Source of the DNA: Baylisascaris procyonis
Taxonomy: Eukaryota > Nematoda > Chromadorea > Rhabditida > Ascarididae
Reading direction: 5' to 3'
DNA length: 64,000 nt
NCBI GenBank assembly: GCA_037389465.1
Contig: JAZARR010000250.1
Span: forward strand, 4,387,001-4,451,000
Below are positions 22,158-35,742 of this stretch, in pieces. The translations under genes were made by a program, and so were the position numbers. Below the pieces are notes generated by a model that saw only the letters and a list, made by a program, of their open reading frames with translations, was not told where the DNA came from and ran no database searches. The stretch's first letter is position 1. Every line of letters starts with the position of its first letter.

Positions 22158-25100
22158 CTATTTTTTGTTCCCTATTTGCATCAAAAACTATCTCTCACAT
22201 AAAGAATCACGGCAACTGTACTCTGTAAAGCGGTAAATAAAAGTGGAACATATAAAATGGAAAGAGTATCACGTGTTGAATCAGGAAATTGTTATCAATA
22301 TTTTCGAATGTCACCACAAGTATCATTTTTTCAACCTTCACGATGGGTTCACAGTTGCAATAATTCGAGAAAAGATAGATGACGACGATGAATTCCTATT
22401 TCTACGCCTATTGGTGCACTTTGCGATCAACCTTCCTTTCTACGCTCCTCGTTTCTCCAAAGAAATTTTGTCCCTAGAATTCACTATCATTTTAGTTGCC
22501 AATTTTAAACTTATGAACATTAAGAAAACATCAAAGAACAACCACCTTTTATCAAAATTCTTGTTTTAATGAAAAAGTGATATGCAACTAATGCATCGGA
22601 ACTTTTTCAAATTCAATTAAAAGTGATGCTACATGAAATGGAGTACCAAACACTTATATGTCGATTTGATACGGCAATCTGAAAATTGTTTGGAGAGAAG
22701 CTGAAAAATAACGTGATTTGGTTGCTGCAGAATTGTTGTTGGAGAATTTGCTTACCTATAAAATCATGGCAAAACAGTAGAAAGTGACAAAGAAATGGCG
22801 AACAAATCAATCGAGTATATTCGTACATTTGTCAAAAATAATGCTCTCAAAGACTATTCGCACTCTTTATGGAAACACTTAAAGGTTACCTAATGTTGTA
22901 GCGTCAAGCATAACGTGAAAACGAAGTTTCTAGCAGTATTCACCAGGATGGAAAATGAACCCACTAAACCAACTCCTCAAATTACAGTAAACTATGTAAC
23001 ATAGCCAAGAAAACAACATGGGTTTCAATGAAGCGTTCAAAATTTTTCGAGGAATGTTGCCGTACGACTCATCCACATCTTTTGTCATATATATTTTAAA
23101 GCACTAAACTTTTTACAGGAATTTTTTTGCACGTTCCTTGCAAATTCGCATTTGGAAAGCGCATTATAGAAAACTAATGTCTGTGCAATGCATATGCATG
23201 TGCATGCGAGTGCATATGTTTGTCTGCACAACAGCTTCAATTGGAGACTTACATCATAAATTGACCTTCAGTGCTAATTTTCAAACTGATCCAACTACTT
23301 GAAAAGGAGTTATAGAAACGAAATAATTTTTTAAAAGAGGCGCATATTTTGTAACCGATCAGATCGCATTTCACACCTGTCGGGTCGCAAACAAATATCG
23401 AATCTGTCAGAGGAGGGAACATTAATATGCGCCCTTGCATCTCGATCAGCTTAGCAACCAATTTCACAGATTGCTAACAAAAAAGAAAATGTTGGAGAGA
23501 GTGCTTTCGTATTTTGACCGATCCGATAGATCGTACTAATCATCTATAAAAGAATTCATTTTTCTAAAAATAAAATGAAATTTTAACCGATGCGCACAAA
23601 TGCACATATTTTTATTAATTCGATTTTTTTATTAATTTTTAATCAGGGCGTATACAAATTTTTTAGCAATTATAACTCCTTCTGAAGCCGATTTCTTGAT
23701 GTGAATTTATTAATTTGATTAAATTATGAACATCACTGAAAAATGAGTTAATAGTCTGAAATGATTACACTACTATTCCACAAAATTTAACAATTACTAA
23801 AGTGAAGGCGAAATCAGAAGCTAATGTAAGGCGCTGAAATAAAACTGTAAAATGTAGATGAGGTAGCAAGGACAACAAATGTTTGGCTATGAATTTTTCC
23901 GTTTTTTGTTCCTTGCCATTAGTGAGTATCATCAGAATGCTATTACATTTTTGGAAATATGTGAGGTGTTGAGATCAAAGAACGATAAGCGGAGGTTAAA
24001 TAAGTTTAGATGATATCTGCTAGGAGATGTGGGGAAACAATCAATGAGAAGAGTTTGATAAATCTTTTTTTTCAAGAGAAAGTGAACGCAAGAAGAAATG
24101 CGAAGGAGATGATTGGGAAACAAGGAATGTTGATGAAATAATGAAGACAATGCCTTTTGTATAACAACGTTATTTGAGATCGCTTCTCAATTTTCTCGTT
24201 GCCTTTCCAACCTCAATTCCTTCGGGCTCGTTCTGCCCTTCTATTAATGGTCTAAATCGGAGTGAATTTACGGAACGATGAAAGAAGCTGGTAGTATCGA
24301 TGAACTGCGATGCTATGAAGTAACCGGAAAGGTCTGAATGAGAAAAGTAATAAATAGTAGTTCGCGAGATATATATCTAATATCAATAAATAACCAAAGA
24401 AGCAGTTATCTTTAAACAACGGAGTTATGTTGCAAAAAAAGAAAAGCTCTTTAAGATGCACCTGACGAGAAAATATAGTGTAAGGAATTAATCCATAGTG
24501 GTATCAAGCTCAAGAAATTCCGTAACTCCACTCACAGTGGCTCTCAAGTTGGGAACTCTAAGAGAAAGGCCGACAAACAAACATACATAACAGCAAATAC
24601 GATATCAGCATGCTACACCACATCTTCAAAGTAAATTTGCGAGATCACATGAAACGAATTTACTGCAGATGATTTGAGATTGGAGATAAATATTCAAAAT
24701 ACGAAACGTTTTACTCGCTGTGTTTTATTATTTGTTGAGAAATAACGGTGATAGTTGGTCTGCTGGGCGGAGTGTAAAAACGCATATCCTATCAGCCTTT
24801 CTAATATTTTGCTCTTGTTTCTGATTAAATGGAACGCTACAACAACGGGAAGTAACGTAGAATAGCGGCGAGAGAATTTCAAGATTTCATGCGTTACGCA
24901 AATTTGCATTTGAAAAGCGTCCTATCACAATGTTGTGCCGATTATGCGCACGTTTGTGCATATCTGCCTTCACATTCGGCAATTTCAACTAGGGAACCAT
25001 TGCAGTTTGAGTTAATGAAATTATATGCGTATTACATATGCTGTACTCGGATCTCAAACATAAATAACATAATGCAGAATTGTGCTATTATATGGAGAGG

Positions 25101-25431
25101 GCTCATAGACGCTTCTATATGCCTAAAATTTCCATTTTAAAATTGGTCGAGTTGTTATTCATGTTTGCTTGACTTGCAAGCAAACAAATCATATGTGGAA
25201 AATGGATGAGTCAGCTATAATTTGAATGTATTAGTGCAGTTGTTTCATTTTTTCATGATAGTTTACGAAATTGATAGTTGGGGCACAAAATTTCTCTTCC
25301 TGTAGATGGAATGACGCACAATGTTTATGTATGCGGTATATGACGTTTGACAAGTACGCGCCATTTACATATGTAGAACGTGGGGGAGAGGGTAGAAGAG
25401 GAAGAATGTGGAAAGAAACAGGCTGAGAGAT

Positions 25432-25452
25432 GGGGGGAGGGAGGGGGATGGG
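25432..25452 (+). other. G-quadruplex-forming motif
   Basis: G6-A-G3-A-G5-AT-G3: four G tracts with loops of 1, 1 and 2 bases, in an otherwise AT-rich intron. Confidence 0.7.
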
Positions 25453-27061
25453 AGATAAATAAGAGCGTTAAGATTAGTATGTGTAGTAAACTAGAGGAAC
25501 CATAGTAGCCCCTCTAGCAATACACCCATAATGGATTAATTGATCTCTCATGCATAAAAGTGCTGCTGAACTAAATCGAAAACAAATCATTTACAATAAC
25601 TTAACGCACTCAATAAATTTTTCAAAATATTTTTGAACACAAATAAGCGATGGTCTTTCTCTCAAACAGGACAATATCATCAGTCGATATTCGAACTTAT
25701 ATTGGCAATTCTGACGTTGACTCTATTGAAACCTTTAAAAGCTTCCAAACAGTCGGTGTAACCGAAACTTCAAGACAAAACGTGATTCCTAGGATTTTAG
25801 ATTGCAGTGTTTTTAATTATCTCATTCTCGTTCAAAAAAGTTGACCAATAAAAGGTTACATGAGAAGAAAAATTTTATAAAATAGGCCAAAAAATGTTAC
25901 AATTACCTCAATCATTCAAAAGTTCGAAACAGTGCACCATTACTTACGTAAAAAGTTGAACCTTCAAGTACTGCCCCCAAATCGAGCAATAACAGCGACA
26001 AGGATTAATATTATTCAAAAGCCCAGTAGCAAGGCAACTTGCATATTGTAGGAAAATTTGTGCTGTGTTAAGTTTTTTTTGGCAAAAAAGTGTCAGGCAG
26101 TCAATTTTTTTCACTCAACAAAGTTCTGTTAATGGTTGTTTATATTGTTGCCGATATTCCCAGTAAAACGTTCGGCAGAAGTCAACATATATCAACATGC
26201 ATCTTCAAATTTTTTTGCTTCAACTTCAAATATATCTAAAATGGAGAAATATAAAATATATCGAAATTAATAAAATATATGGGAGAGAATGTGCTATAAA
26301 CGAAGTGAAATAAAACATATGAAAAAGATAAAATAGAGAAAGATGCATAAGACTGCGAATTTTTAAAAATTTCTCATGCCCGATCATTTCAAATAAATAT
26401 CCAAAAGACAGAAGAAATGAAACCGCTAAAGATAGAGAATTTGGCAACATGTAGTTAAAAGGACAGGTAGAAAACAGAATATTATCAAAAAAGAATAAAA
26501 AGAAATACCCATAGAAGAAGGGTTGTGGGATTGTTTGTGTCGCAATATCCGCAACATGAGGTCTATAAGCGAATTTAAAGTTGAGCAGTTCGCAAGAGAG
26601 ACGTATCATCGAGTGGTGAAACTATATCAGTGAACACACTCTCGTCTGTGCAACATTAACGACAATGATGTTTGGTACTACAGATCCGACGTGCTAGATT
26701 CTTTGCCCACAAAGGTGACTGTGTAATAGAGAAGAAGACGTGATGAAGGTCACGCTAGCATTGCTGAATTTTTACAGAAGTAAAAAAAACATAAGTGCGA
26801 CGACGTTGTTCGATGAAAGGAATTCTACGTTAAGATATTATCGATATCAATGGCTTGTAATCGTGTTCGGTTTTTTTGTTCGTTTTCAAGTGTAAAGAGA
26901 AATAATTATTTTAATGCTGTAAATTAAGTGTATCGAAATCTTTTTTTCCCATAACTGAATGAAATATTACCTTTACTTTTTTCGTAAAGCGATAATTTGT
27001 GCAACAGTGTGTAATATGAAGTGGGAATGCAATATGCATTCTATGGAAAAATAAGGAAAAG

Positions 27062-27124
27062 AAATCAACGAAATGTAGTGCGAAAATCAACGAAATGTTA
27101 TGCGAAAATCAACGATATGCTGCC
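27062..27124. repeat. 22-bp tandem repeat, about 2.8 copies
   Basis: Units begin at 27062, 27084 and 27106 with AAATCAACGA-ATG. The first two differ at one position and the third is partial. Confidence 0.8.
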
Positions 27125-27342
27125 TATGATGGAGTAAGTCAGGAATGATTAAATAATTTATCATGTGAAAAGAAAAGCTGAAAACTCTGCGAGGCAGGAA
27201 ATTCTACTAATTCATTAAACTCAACGAAAGCTACCTCGCAACATCATCGAGCACTAAAATTGCTCTCATTGAAAACGGTACCTATCTCTTACGTAATTTC
27301 ACACTTTATTTATCGTATTCATCACGTGAGCTACCATATCAT

Positions 27343-27374
27343 ATTGTTTTTGATTTGGATTGTTTTTGATTTGG
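27343..27374. repeat. 16-bp perfect tandem duplication
   Basis: ATTGTTTTTGATTTGG occurs twice in a row. Confidence 0.9.
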
Positions 27375-28456
27375 ACAATCCAAAAAATTACCATTTCTTC
27401 TAAATGAATCCACTCTTTGAGGAGATGCCGAGATGTGTTTTTTGAATGAGGAATGAGGCGGTGCTCGAATATGTCTATTGCCGTAGATTTATGTTTTATC
27501 ATCCTTTATAATAGTGAAATGAAAATAATTTTCTAGCAGATCAAATCTTAAGCGTGCAATGTAAGTAATAATCAAGAAGGTGTAGGCGTTGCACAGTCGT
27601 TCAATAACAGATGCTATAACCAATCTGCATCAGTGTCCTAGAAAAAGGAACAATGCAATCGTAACGCTGCAAAATCGCGTTTGCTTTAACATGAGTGATA
27701 AGTCTTGACTGTGAAGAACTTTTTAACAATTCAACGACAAATCATTAACTTAAACCAATGATGGGCGTAAAAAAAGGAAAAAGGAGGGATAAGCAGAGCA
27801 ATGAATTAGGAATGGCGATGCTCAATGTGAACTCTGAAATGATCTTCATAAAACTCGGCTATTTTTTCGTGTTTGTAGTCCCACATTCTGTTTTTTCATT
27901 CTTTTGACGTTTCATTTCTATGGTGTTCTTTTCTAAGTTTTCCATTCCTCTGACATTTTCCAGTCCTTTGAAGATTTTCATTCCTACAATTGCAATATGA
28001 AAGGAGCAGCATTTGATTATTTGTTAGATAATCATGCAAATATATCCATAACCAATTGAAACTCACGTTGTCTCATGTTCAATGATCAAAACAGGCAGAC
28101 TTCTAAGTGAACATTATACACGATCGTTTTGTGGCATCATAACGAAAACTGTGTGCAATCTTTGCTTGCTTCGGAACCTAGAGAACGGATTGTTGTATAC
28201 AATCGAACAAAATCTCTAAGGCAATGAATTTTGCTGGCCTTTAGACAGAATGAGTCCAATAAAGAGCCATTCTCAAAATTTTCACAGTGCACAACAATAG
28301 TGACTAATATACACAGAATAACACAAAAATCCTGCAAAAAATGCCAGTTTTCAGTCGTTGTAACAGCATAACCGTTTTGCTTGGATTTTTGATACAGGTT
28401 TAAATGGTTCATAAGATGTTGTACTGGAAATGGGGTTTGTCGAGAAGAAGAGGAGT

Positions 28457-28481
28457 GGGGTGATGGGGGAGAGGGTTAGGG
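28457..28481 (+). other. G-quadruplex-forming motif
   Basis: G4-TGAT-G5-AGA-G3-TTA-G3: four tracts with loops of 4, 3 and 3 bases. Confidence 0.65.
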
Positions 28482-29005
28482 AAGATGAGGGAGCAGTGGT
28501 TATCTGGCTTAGCATGAGTTATTCAAGGGCATATGGTACCATTCCTTGCTGAGCTGTCATTCGCCTCTTAGGTTCGTAGAGGTTGCGATAACTATCTTGA
28601 GGCGAAACAATCCCTAACAGAAAAATGAACTATGCAAGAGACTATCAGTAATCATCGTTCCTTACAAATGTAATCTGCAGTTCATGGAAAGGAAAATATT
28701 TTAAATTTACTATTGCATATTGCGTTTTTTGCGAGAACGCACAACACACTGCGCTGATAAGTTTACAGCTGTGCTGTTTTGATAAAGGAATCTTTAAATT
28801 TCCACTGAATTAGAAGCTAAAAATATGCAAAGAACAGAAAATTGAGTGAATGCGAAATAGAAAGGTAGTACAGAATATATTACTGAGAAGTTAGCAATAT
28901 GTATCCCTCTGCATCTCTTTTAATTAACTGATTAACTGACTAACTACCTTTGAAAGCTACCAATAAAATGTAAGATATGTAAAATGCGGCGCTTTCATAT
29001 TTCAG

Positions 29006-29235
29006 CTGATCAAACGAAGCGTACCGAATTCCCAAAAGTGATCCGCTTCCTTTTCACTGACCTGATAGACGTACATAAATATATCGCACTGCCAATAATA
29101 AGAAAATTAGATGAATGTGCTTTTATGGCACAGGATATACGATTTTGCGCTTTCGCAGAAACAAATCTGCTGAAGTCCATAAAAAGAAAATGCAAAATTG
29201 TAATGCAAACACTACATATGCCATTGAGCTCATGA
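29006..29235 (+). CDS. Candidate terminal exon, unidentified
   Basis: Seen: a consensus acceptor (GCTTTCATATTTCAG at 29005), two bases and 75 codons to TGA. It reads DQTKRTEFPKVIRFLFTDLI followed by DVHKYIALPIIRKLDECAFM and a basic tail. Codon choice in the first half resembles the proven exons. It lies on the opposite strand only about 220 bases from candidate exon 5 of the main gene. No family, no partner exon and no nearby poly(A) signal were found. A chance origin cannot be excluded. Confidence 0.28.
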
Positions 29236-29452
29236 TTTGCATACTTACATATAATTACATAGGTCCGAAAAATCCATTTAAGACAAACTTTAAATGGGAA
29301 ACCCGAAGAATTAATAATCGTTGAACTGCTTCATATATAGTCTATTTGTGAAGTGGTTCTCCGAATGAAAGGAGACCACACGTGAATGAAATATTACCTG
29401 CAATACGTCATCATCATATATCATGCGCAGTCAAAGTGATTTAATGACTTAC

Positions 29453-29661
29453 GTCATTTGCGAATTAAATCGGCTATCGAAGCGTTCGAAAATCATTATT
29501 TCTCGAAGTACTAGACTCCTTGGAGGATCGACGTAAAAACGCCACCATTCCATATTAGTTTTCAGTACTTCCGTTGAGATATGTGAAATAGTCGGTAGTG
29601 TATCACTCAATACACTCCGATATTTACGTTCTTTTGTATCAACTAATGAGTAAGAACAGTC
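29453..29661 (-). CDS. Candidate exon 5 of the main gene, 69 codons, Trp/aromatic-rich
   Basis: Seen: acceptor TTTCTACGTAG at 29662 and a consensus GAC|GTAAGT donor. The frame between them is open for 69 codons plus two bases, includes NMEWWRFYVDPPRS and ends FDSRFNSQM. An upstream in-frame TAG is spliced out. The exon starts at phase 0, matching exon 4, and ends two bases into a Thr codon that the single first base of exon 6 completes. Exon 4 to exon 6 directly would be out of phase, which is an independent reason to include it. Against it, GC is only about 40%, lower than the other exons, and no homolog is recognised. Residues 98-166 of the model. Unlike the neighbouring low-complexity exons it could be part of a folded region. 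Confidence 0.45.
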
Positions 29662-32399
29662 CTACGTAGAAATCGGTCGTTTTTTTGCTTCAGACCTTAA
29701 AGAAGGGGCGGTACGATGCGGTATTTAATCCTATTTCAAAACACTGTGTTGAGGTAAAGCTTGAGGCAGGCAATTTGCAACCCTCTGTGCGTATTAACCA
29801 TCGAAAATTGGTGGAACAGCTTACGCCGTTCCTATATTCCGTGAAAATCCTCTTTCAAGGTCATCACAGTCAGCAGTAATTTGAACTTTGAAAGAAAAAA
29901 TTCTTCCATAGAATGTGAAAAAAAACGAACAACAATTTATCTAATAAATTCTTCAGTTTCTATTTTTAAAGTCCGTTTCAGAAGCATTTTAAAGAATTCA
30001 TTCACGTGGCTCCTCAGATGATAGAGTGAGATACGCATTTATCAGGTACCTATCCATAGAACGCAGGCGTTTTAACACTTAACCTGAATGACTTTATGAC
30101 TCGTATTAACATGCGTATGTGTCGGTTTACCTTTGCAAGGTGCCTTTTTGTTTTCATGTATATTTAGGTGTACGTGAGAGTTAGCAGTGTCTTTCTGTTC
30201 TGAAGAAGAAAGTATTTTAACGATGCAGTTTCAACCTGAGAACCATCAAAGCTAGAGCTAAGAAATTTTATGAATATAATTACCATCATAACTTCATCTT
30301 TCACATCAACTTTTTATTCGACTCAGCGATATCTAAAGAAGTCGTAAACAATCTAGTGTGCCTAAAATTTGCAGACGCTTCAAAAGCGTTGAGATTATCA
30401 AATTTGTTAGAAAGATTTGAATATTCAACTAGAATAATTAATATGGTGTAAAGCATTCTTGTTGATAATTTCCCAAATTGGTCAACCTGAAGATTTCATA
30501 GGTCAAAACTTGAACGCACATGTCGTGTTCTCAGTACTCTTTTTCACTCATTTCAGTTGCCTCGAATGGGAGATCAGGCTGCAAAAAATTTAATTATGTG
30601 CCTTTCTTTTACTGAAAAAGTGCATTTTTCTTTAGCATCGGGAAGCTCTTATGACACCATTTATCGTTATCGAGAAAGGATCATCACATCATCAGCAAGT
30701 CCACTTAAAATTCACCTCACTTGTTGCGCCACATGATTTCACACAAAGGTTTCCTGAGAACATTTTTTTTTTTGGAAGCAGTGCGTTGTGTTCCTCTGAT
30801 AAGCGAGCATTTGCGCAGGAATTTTTCTAATGTAGGCAGCTGCTTTAAACATTCAAAACGAATCGAATCAACGTTTCACCACAAAATGTCTTTGGTGGAA
30901 AGTTTTTGAAAGAAAAGTCGACTGGCGATTATTGAAGAAGTGCGGATGCAAAACGCGGAAATGGGACACAGTTTTTTGCGTTAAGATAGTTTTCACGGCA
31001 CGTTTGACATTTCATCAGAAAGTATTATTCGCTGCAGCACCTCGAAAAAAGCATTCATGAAAACTCCGATGTTCTTCACATAGACTGATCGACGCCGACC
31101 GATCACTGAGCCTTTTGTGTAGCGCTCTAACACTGGAACGTCTACTCTGCAGGTATAGCATCGCTACACACATTGTTTACAGCTTAGAAACATTGCTGAG
31201 AGTGTGCCATAATCAACGCTACCTGTCTAAGAATAATACAACGTAAATAAATCCATTAAAAGACGCAACAACTGTTTACAAAATAATCATCATACATAAC
31301 AACAATGCACAACGGAATTTTTTCTTTTGTCTCAAAGTGATTTTTTTTCATATCCCCCTCCAATTGACAGTGCCATCCATCGCTCAAATTTTCATTTTTG
31401 GTGAATCAAGGTTGTAAATAAGCAAATTCGTATTTGGAATCGAATAAACATTAAACTTTCGAAGGAAGCTTTACGATGTAGTCGAATATCCTATGTAAAG
31501 GAAAAACGTTATAGCTGACAGTACCATAAAAAAACGTTATAAAACGGTTGCAAAGACATATGAAGAGAGATTTATAAAAGCTGTATAGAGTATATTTTTC
31601 CTAGAGCTAGAATCGAGCAAAAAATGATAACAGATAATAAAATAACTGCTTACATAGACTATCAACCTTACTGGCTGCTATAAATGCAAAAGCATTAATT
31701 AAGAAATCGAACATGTCTCCATCTAAAATCGACGTGCTTTCTTATAAAATGACATGACTTCCAGCGTGGAATGTGGTTCTCGTCTACATCAAATCATCTA
31801 CATGACTTAATGTGCATATGCAACATCGAGAGTACGTTGGATGATCATTTTGCAGCGTAATTGATTACGCCATCGGATTTTTCTAGGGTAGTGTTTTTTT
31901 CCACGAAGAGAGTAAATCGAATTGATGCTGTATGCTAACGACAAGCTGTAAATCTTAGGAAAAAAGGAGAGAAACATGAATGGATCTATTAGCTGCTGTG
32001 TTGAAAGAGATCCACATTTTCGATAAAATTCCCAAAAATTTCAGCAGAAGTGCAGAAAATCCGAATTGAAATAAAGTGCAAACAATAACCAGCTTTCTGT
32101 TGAATGTATGAGTTCTGTTACTTTGAACCCAAACATGTCTCAATATTGAGTAGGTTTACGCAAGTCGAAAGATGCGCTACAGCGTGTTCATCTTATGATC
32201 AACCTCGATTGTTTTTTCGCGATTTCGATATAAGCTAAAGAAAAAGACTTTTGAAATGGATTGCCAAGTTGGTGAAGCAAAAAGTGTTCGGCATATTTTA
32301 TATGTCAAGTTCGATAAAGAAGACTCAGATGAAATTGTATGAGTGAAAGCCAATTTTTAATTTATCAGCTCACTTATCACATTTCTTCATCGCAGTGGT

Positions 32400-33320
32400 A
32401 AGCTTACGCATAAATGACTCTCACCGCAGTTAAGCTGCAAGGCGATGCGAATCAGCTAACGAGATGGTGAAGAGACTTTGGCGCATTTTGCTTTCTTTGC
32501 TTAAAACATTCGCCGTCAAGCGAGCGATGTTTCAGACCTCCTAGCGGTCGCTGGTGAACAATCGTTGTTTAGTGGCATCGCATCGTCTCTATGTGTTTGA
32601 GGAAAACACGTCCTGTGCGCGTCCTGTGCAGCGTTTCATGAAAAACCATCGCCTACAGCATTGTCAGGTGAATAAAAATCATCCCATGGAGCATCAGTGC
32701 ATTAAGCGATACACGGTAAGGAAAGTGGCTAGCTTGTTGGTGAAGAGAACTGGGAATAAGGACTTGCTAAAAGTGATGCCTTTGGAAGACTATGTCATGC
32801 AAAAGGCTTTCTGATTCCGCAACGGGTTTAGGTTCCAATGAGTCTTCTATCTCAGCGAACCTGAACTCATGTTCCCGACGGAGGCAACAACCCCTTCCCA
32901 TGATTTGGTCTCGCATAAGTCAGCATTTCCGCTCTTTGTACCACTCGTTAATTTGTTACATAAGTCGCTCCGAAATGTGTTTCCTTCGTGCGGCGTCATT
33001 TTTTAATCTCTATCCGGTACAAAACTATGTCAACTTTTGTTCCGTTTCGTGTACATCCAGCTTCTACTAGCTCCCTTACTGTCAGAACGTCATTACTGCG
33101 CTGTCTTTTCGGACATCTAACTATCTCGACTAGTTGCGCAAATGATAAGCGCAGCAATTGGTCGTTGTCCATGACCTTCGGTGTAAAAAAGTTTTGTTTT
33201 TGGATTTAAACAAAATGCCGGAAGAGATAACGGCAGTCGACACAACACGGTGCTGGACCAAACTTTACTATTTTTACATCTTAGCAAAGTCGAACGCGGC
33301 GGCGAACGCTTACTTAACAT
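32400..33320. pseudogene. GC-richer block of decayed coding-like sequence
   Basis: GC is higher than on either side. On the minus strand, an ATG at 33172 opens MDNDQLLRLSFAQLVEIVRC, then PKRQRSNDVLTVRELVEAGC and onward to a stop at 32996. A run of six A at the end shifts the frame, and the next frame continues coding-like (NDAARRKHISERLM, later EFRFAEIEDSLEPKPVAESE) with two interrupting stops. On the plus strand, 32554-32814 is also open. This pattern fits a decayed gene or transposon with frameshifts. No catalytic motif is identifiable. Confidence 0.35.
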
Positions 33321-35552
33321 GAAGTCAACAGAATTTACGCATCAACCCAACATTTAGGTAAATAATGCATTTAAACGGAAACCTTTAAAAAAACGCTCAT
33401 AAAAATGACCAAAATGCATTAACAAAGTAGCGTTCCCCTCAATAAGAAGACATTGGATGGAAATTTGCCTTTGACATGAATTCGTAAATGATGTGAAACG
33501 CATTTGCTTGTTGAAAAAAAAAAGAAAAAATATAAAAGCAATGATAAATCAGAATAAATATCCAGTTTAGAGCATCTATCATAGTGAAGAGAGAGCAGAA
33601 GGAGACAGAGAGAATCTCTAGAACAATCCGCCTATTTAGGACCTAAACATGAGCGATTCATAACTTTCAAATTTATTCAAATACCCTAGGCGTTGGCAGT
33701 GCTGTTCCTTTAAAATCAAATGTCACTTCATTTTTAGCGGTGAAATTGAATGATATGTTTATATGCGACATGTGAGTCAGCAACCCGTTTTGACGCCAAC
33801 CACACCTATACACTTTATGAGTCAACATTTTTTTGCAGATTTTCACATAGCACAACAATCGGATACTCTCAATACAGCATCAAGTTTTCAGTTCATAAAT
33901 CATCAACTTACTGTTTGCACTATCGGTATCACAGTGGAAGGATTTGAATTATCTCGGTGAAATTTTTGGAGAGAGAATTCTCAGTGCAGTTTTGAAAATA
34001 AAAAATTCGCGTATAAAATTAGAAAAACTTCGCCACAAATCGGGATAATGCAAACAGTTTCAAATATTCTACAGATGAAGTATAACTATATAGCCATTTT
34101 ACAGATCGACGGAACCATTAGGCACTGACTTCAGTGTAACTTTGCACTTAGGCGCATTATATGTCCTTCAGGAAAGAAACACCTGGAATCCGTGAGAAAT
34201 TTGACTCTGAATTAAATTATAGCCAGTTTGCTCTCAAGCTTGCTACGCGATGTGTATATCAATTAGAACTAAAAACTATATAGCCAAAAAATCGATTTTG
34301 AACGTAAAGTGGTGAGAGAAAAATTATAATAATGGAGGTGACTGATCACAGTCGAGCATTACTGCTCAATCAGTGAGAGAACAAAGTAGCTACAGATTTT
34401 CTAAAGAAGTGATACGAGCTCAATGCTGAAGACTTACAAACGATACCTGATATAGTTTCCGATAATTTGTGTGCTTAATTTGGTCTTTCAGCTCTGTCAT
34501 CAATTTCAGTCCTAATTTTGCTCGAAGTTTTTGCTCTATGTTTTTTTTTTTTTTTGGTGAACGCGAGCAATATTTTAGATGAAGCTATGAAAATTAGCGA
34601 GCACAATATAATCCTGACCACAATGTAAATATTCGAAAACTTTCAAGGTGGCCCACTAACTTCGAAGGGAACTGAAGGTATTTGAAAAACGAGGAGATAG
34701 AAATTTCACGTATGCAATGCTATTCCATAAATGGTCGAATTAGAAGATACAAAAACCAAATGTTTTGCAGAATTGCGAAAACGAGTCAAAAATAGAAAAG
34801 AATGTAAACGCATTGCTGTACACATTTAATTATTTGTTGACAATTCTTGCTAATGAAATCGCTCACCTCATACATAAAAAGTTGCCAAAATTCAAAGTTC
34901 AACGCTAAGAGCCCAACTATTTCCCATTTTCTAGACATTTTAATCAATCACTTCATTATAATACCTACTCAAATATCTATCGGTAACTATACAGTGAAAT
35001 GTGAAAAACTTTTTCAAAAAATCCTCAAAGAATTGGCCATTAATAAACATAGACAGGTGCATGGCAGTGATATATGTCGCCCTTCTCTTCAAGGTAAAGA
35101 ACAAATCATTAAGAGGTATCTCCTCCTGCGTAATCAATTTTAAGTTCAACTCGATGCTGATGGCCGGACTATACTGTATCCTACTGCTGTCCTGAAATTT
35201 TACAAGCATCCCTAGAGATTTCACTTTATGATCGCAACCAGGTTGTCTATGAAGCATTTGCCCATTATCTTCCATTATATTCTGATCACTACGAATGCTC
35301 AACTCTTCAATTATTTTCACATCGCAGTCAACGATCAACGCCAAAATATATATTTCAGTATTAAAAATAGCTACGAAGTTTTAGACCGTTCTAGAACACT
35401 TCAAATGAATGTCAACGAATATATCTGTTGCCCATTCCCCCAAGTCTACATATCGACTCGCTACATTTGATTTGTTCACGTCTGCATCACATTTTTCACT
35501 AACGTCAATAAGCGGTGTTTGGTTTTATTGAACAATAAATCCTATTCAAGTT

Positions 35553-35742
35553 ACACACAGATTTCCGGTTATCCAGATATAATGTTTCGGCCAACCATAA
35601 GTTAGTGCTTAGCTTATGATGTCTCACACGAGAATTAAACCTTTTTTACACTCAGATTTCCGGTTATTCAGATATAATGTTTCGGCCAACCATAAGTTAG
35701 TGCTTAGCTTATGATGTCTCACACGAGAATTAAACCTTTTTT
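35553..35742. repeat. 95-bp tandem duplication
   Basis: Two adjacent 95-bp copies (35553-35647 and 35648-35742) differ at two positions only (the fifth base, and C/T in TTAT-CAG), each ending in a TTTTTT run. The near identity shows the duplication is recent, or the unit is conserved. No ORF spans both. Confidence 0.95.

Noticed and set aside
25945..26010. Apparent minus-strand exon (LSLLLLDLGAVLEGSTFY) before a GTAAGT donor
   Set aside because: In-frame stops lie just upstream with no AG acceptor between, and no start codon is available.
26226..26609. Minus-strand hydrophobic ORF of 127 codons
   Set aside because: Phe/Leu/Ile/Tyr-rich composition follows from AT-rich sequence. There are no splice signals, and the length is within chance for 64 kb.
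34940..35344. Minus-strand ORF of 134 codons, with overlapping plus-strand ORFs
   Set aside because: Both strands are open, the composition is random-like, and no motif or acceptor was found. About one ORF of such length is expected by chance.
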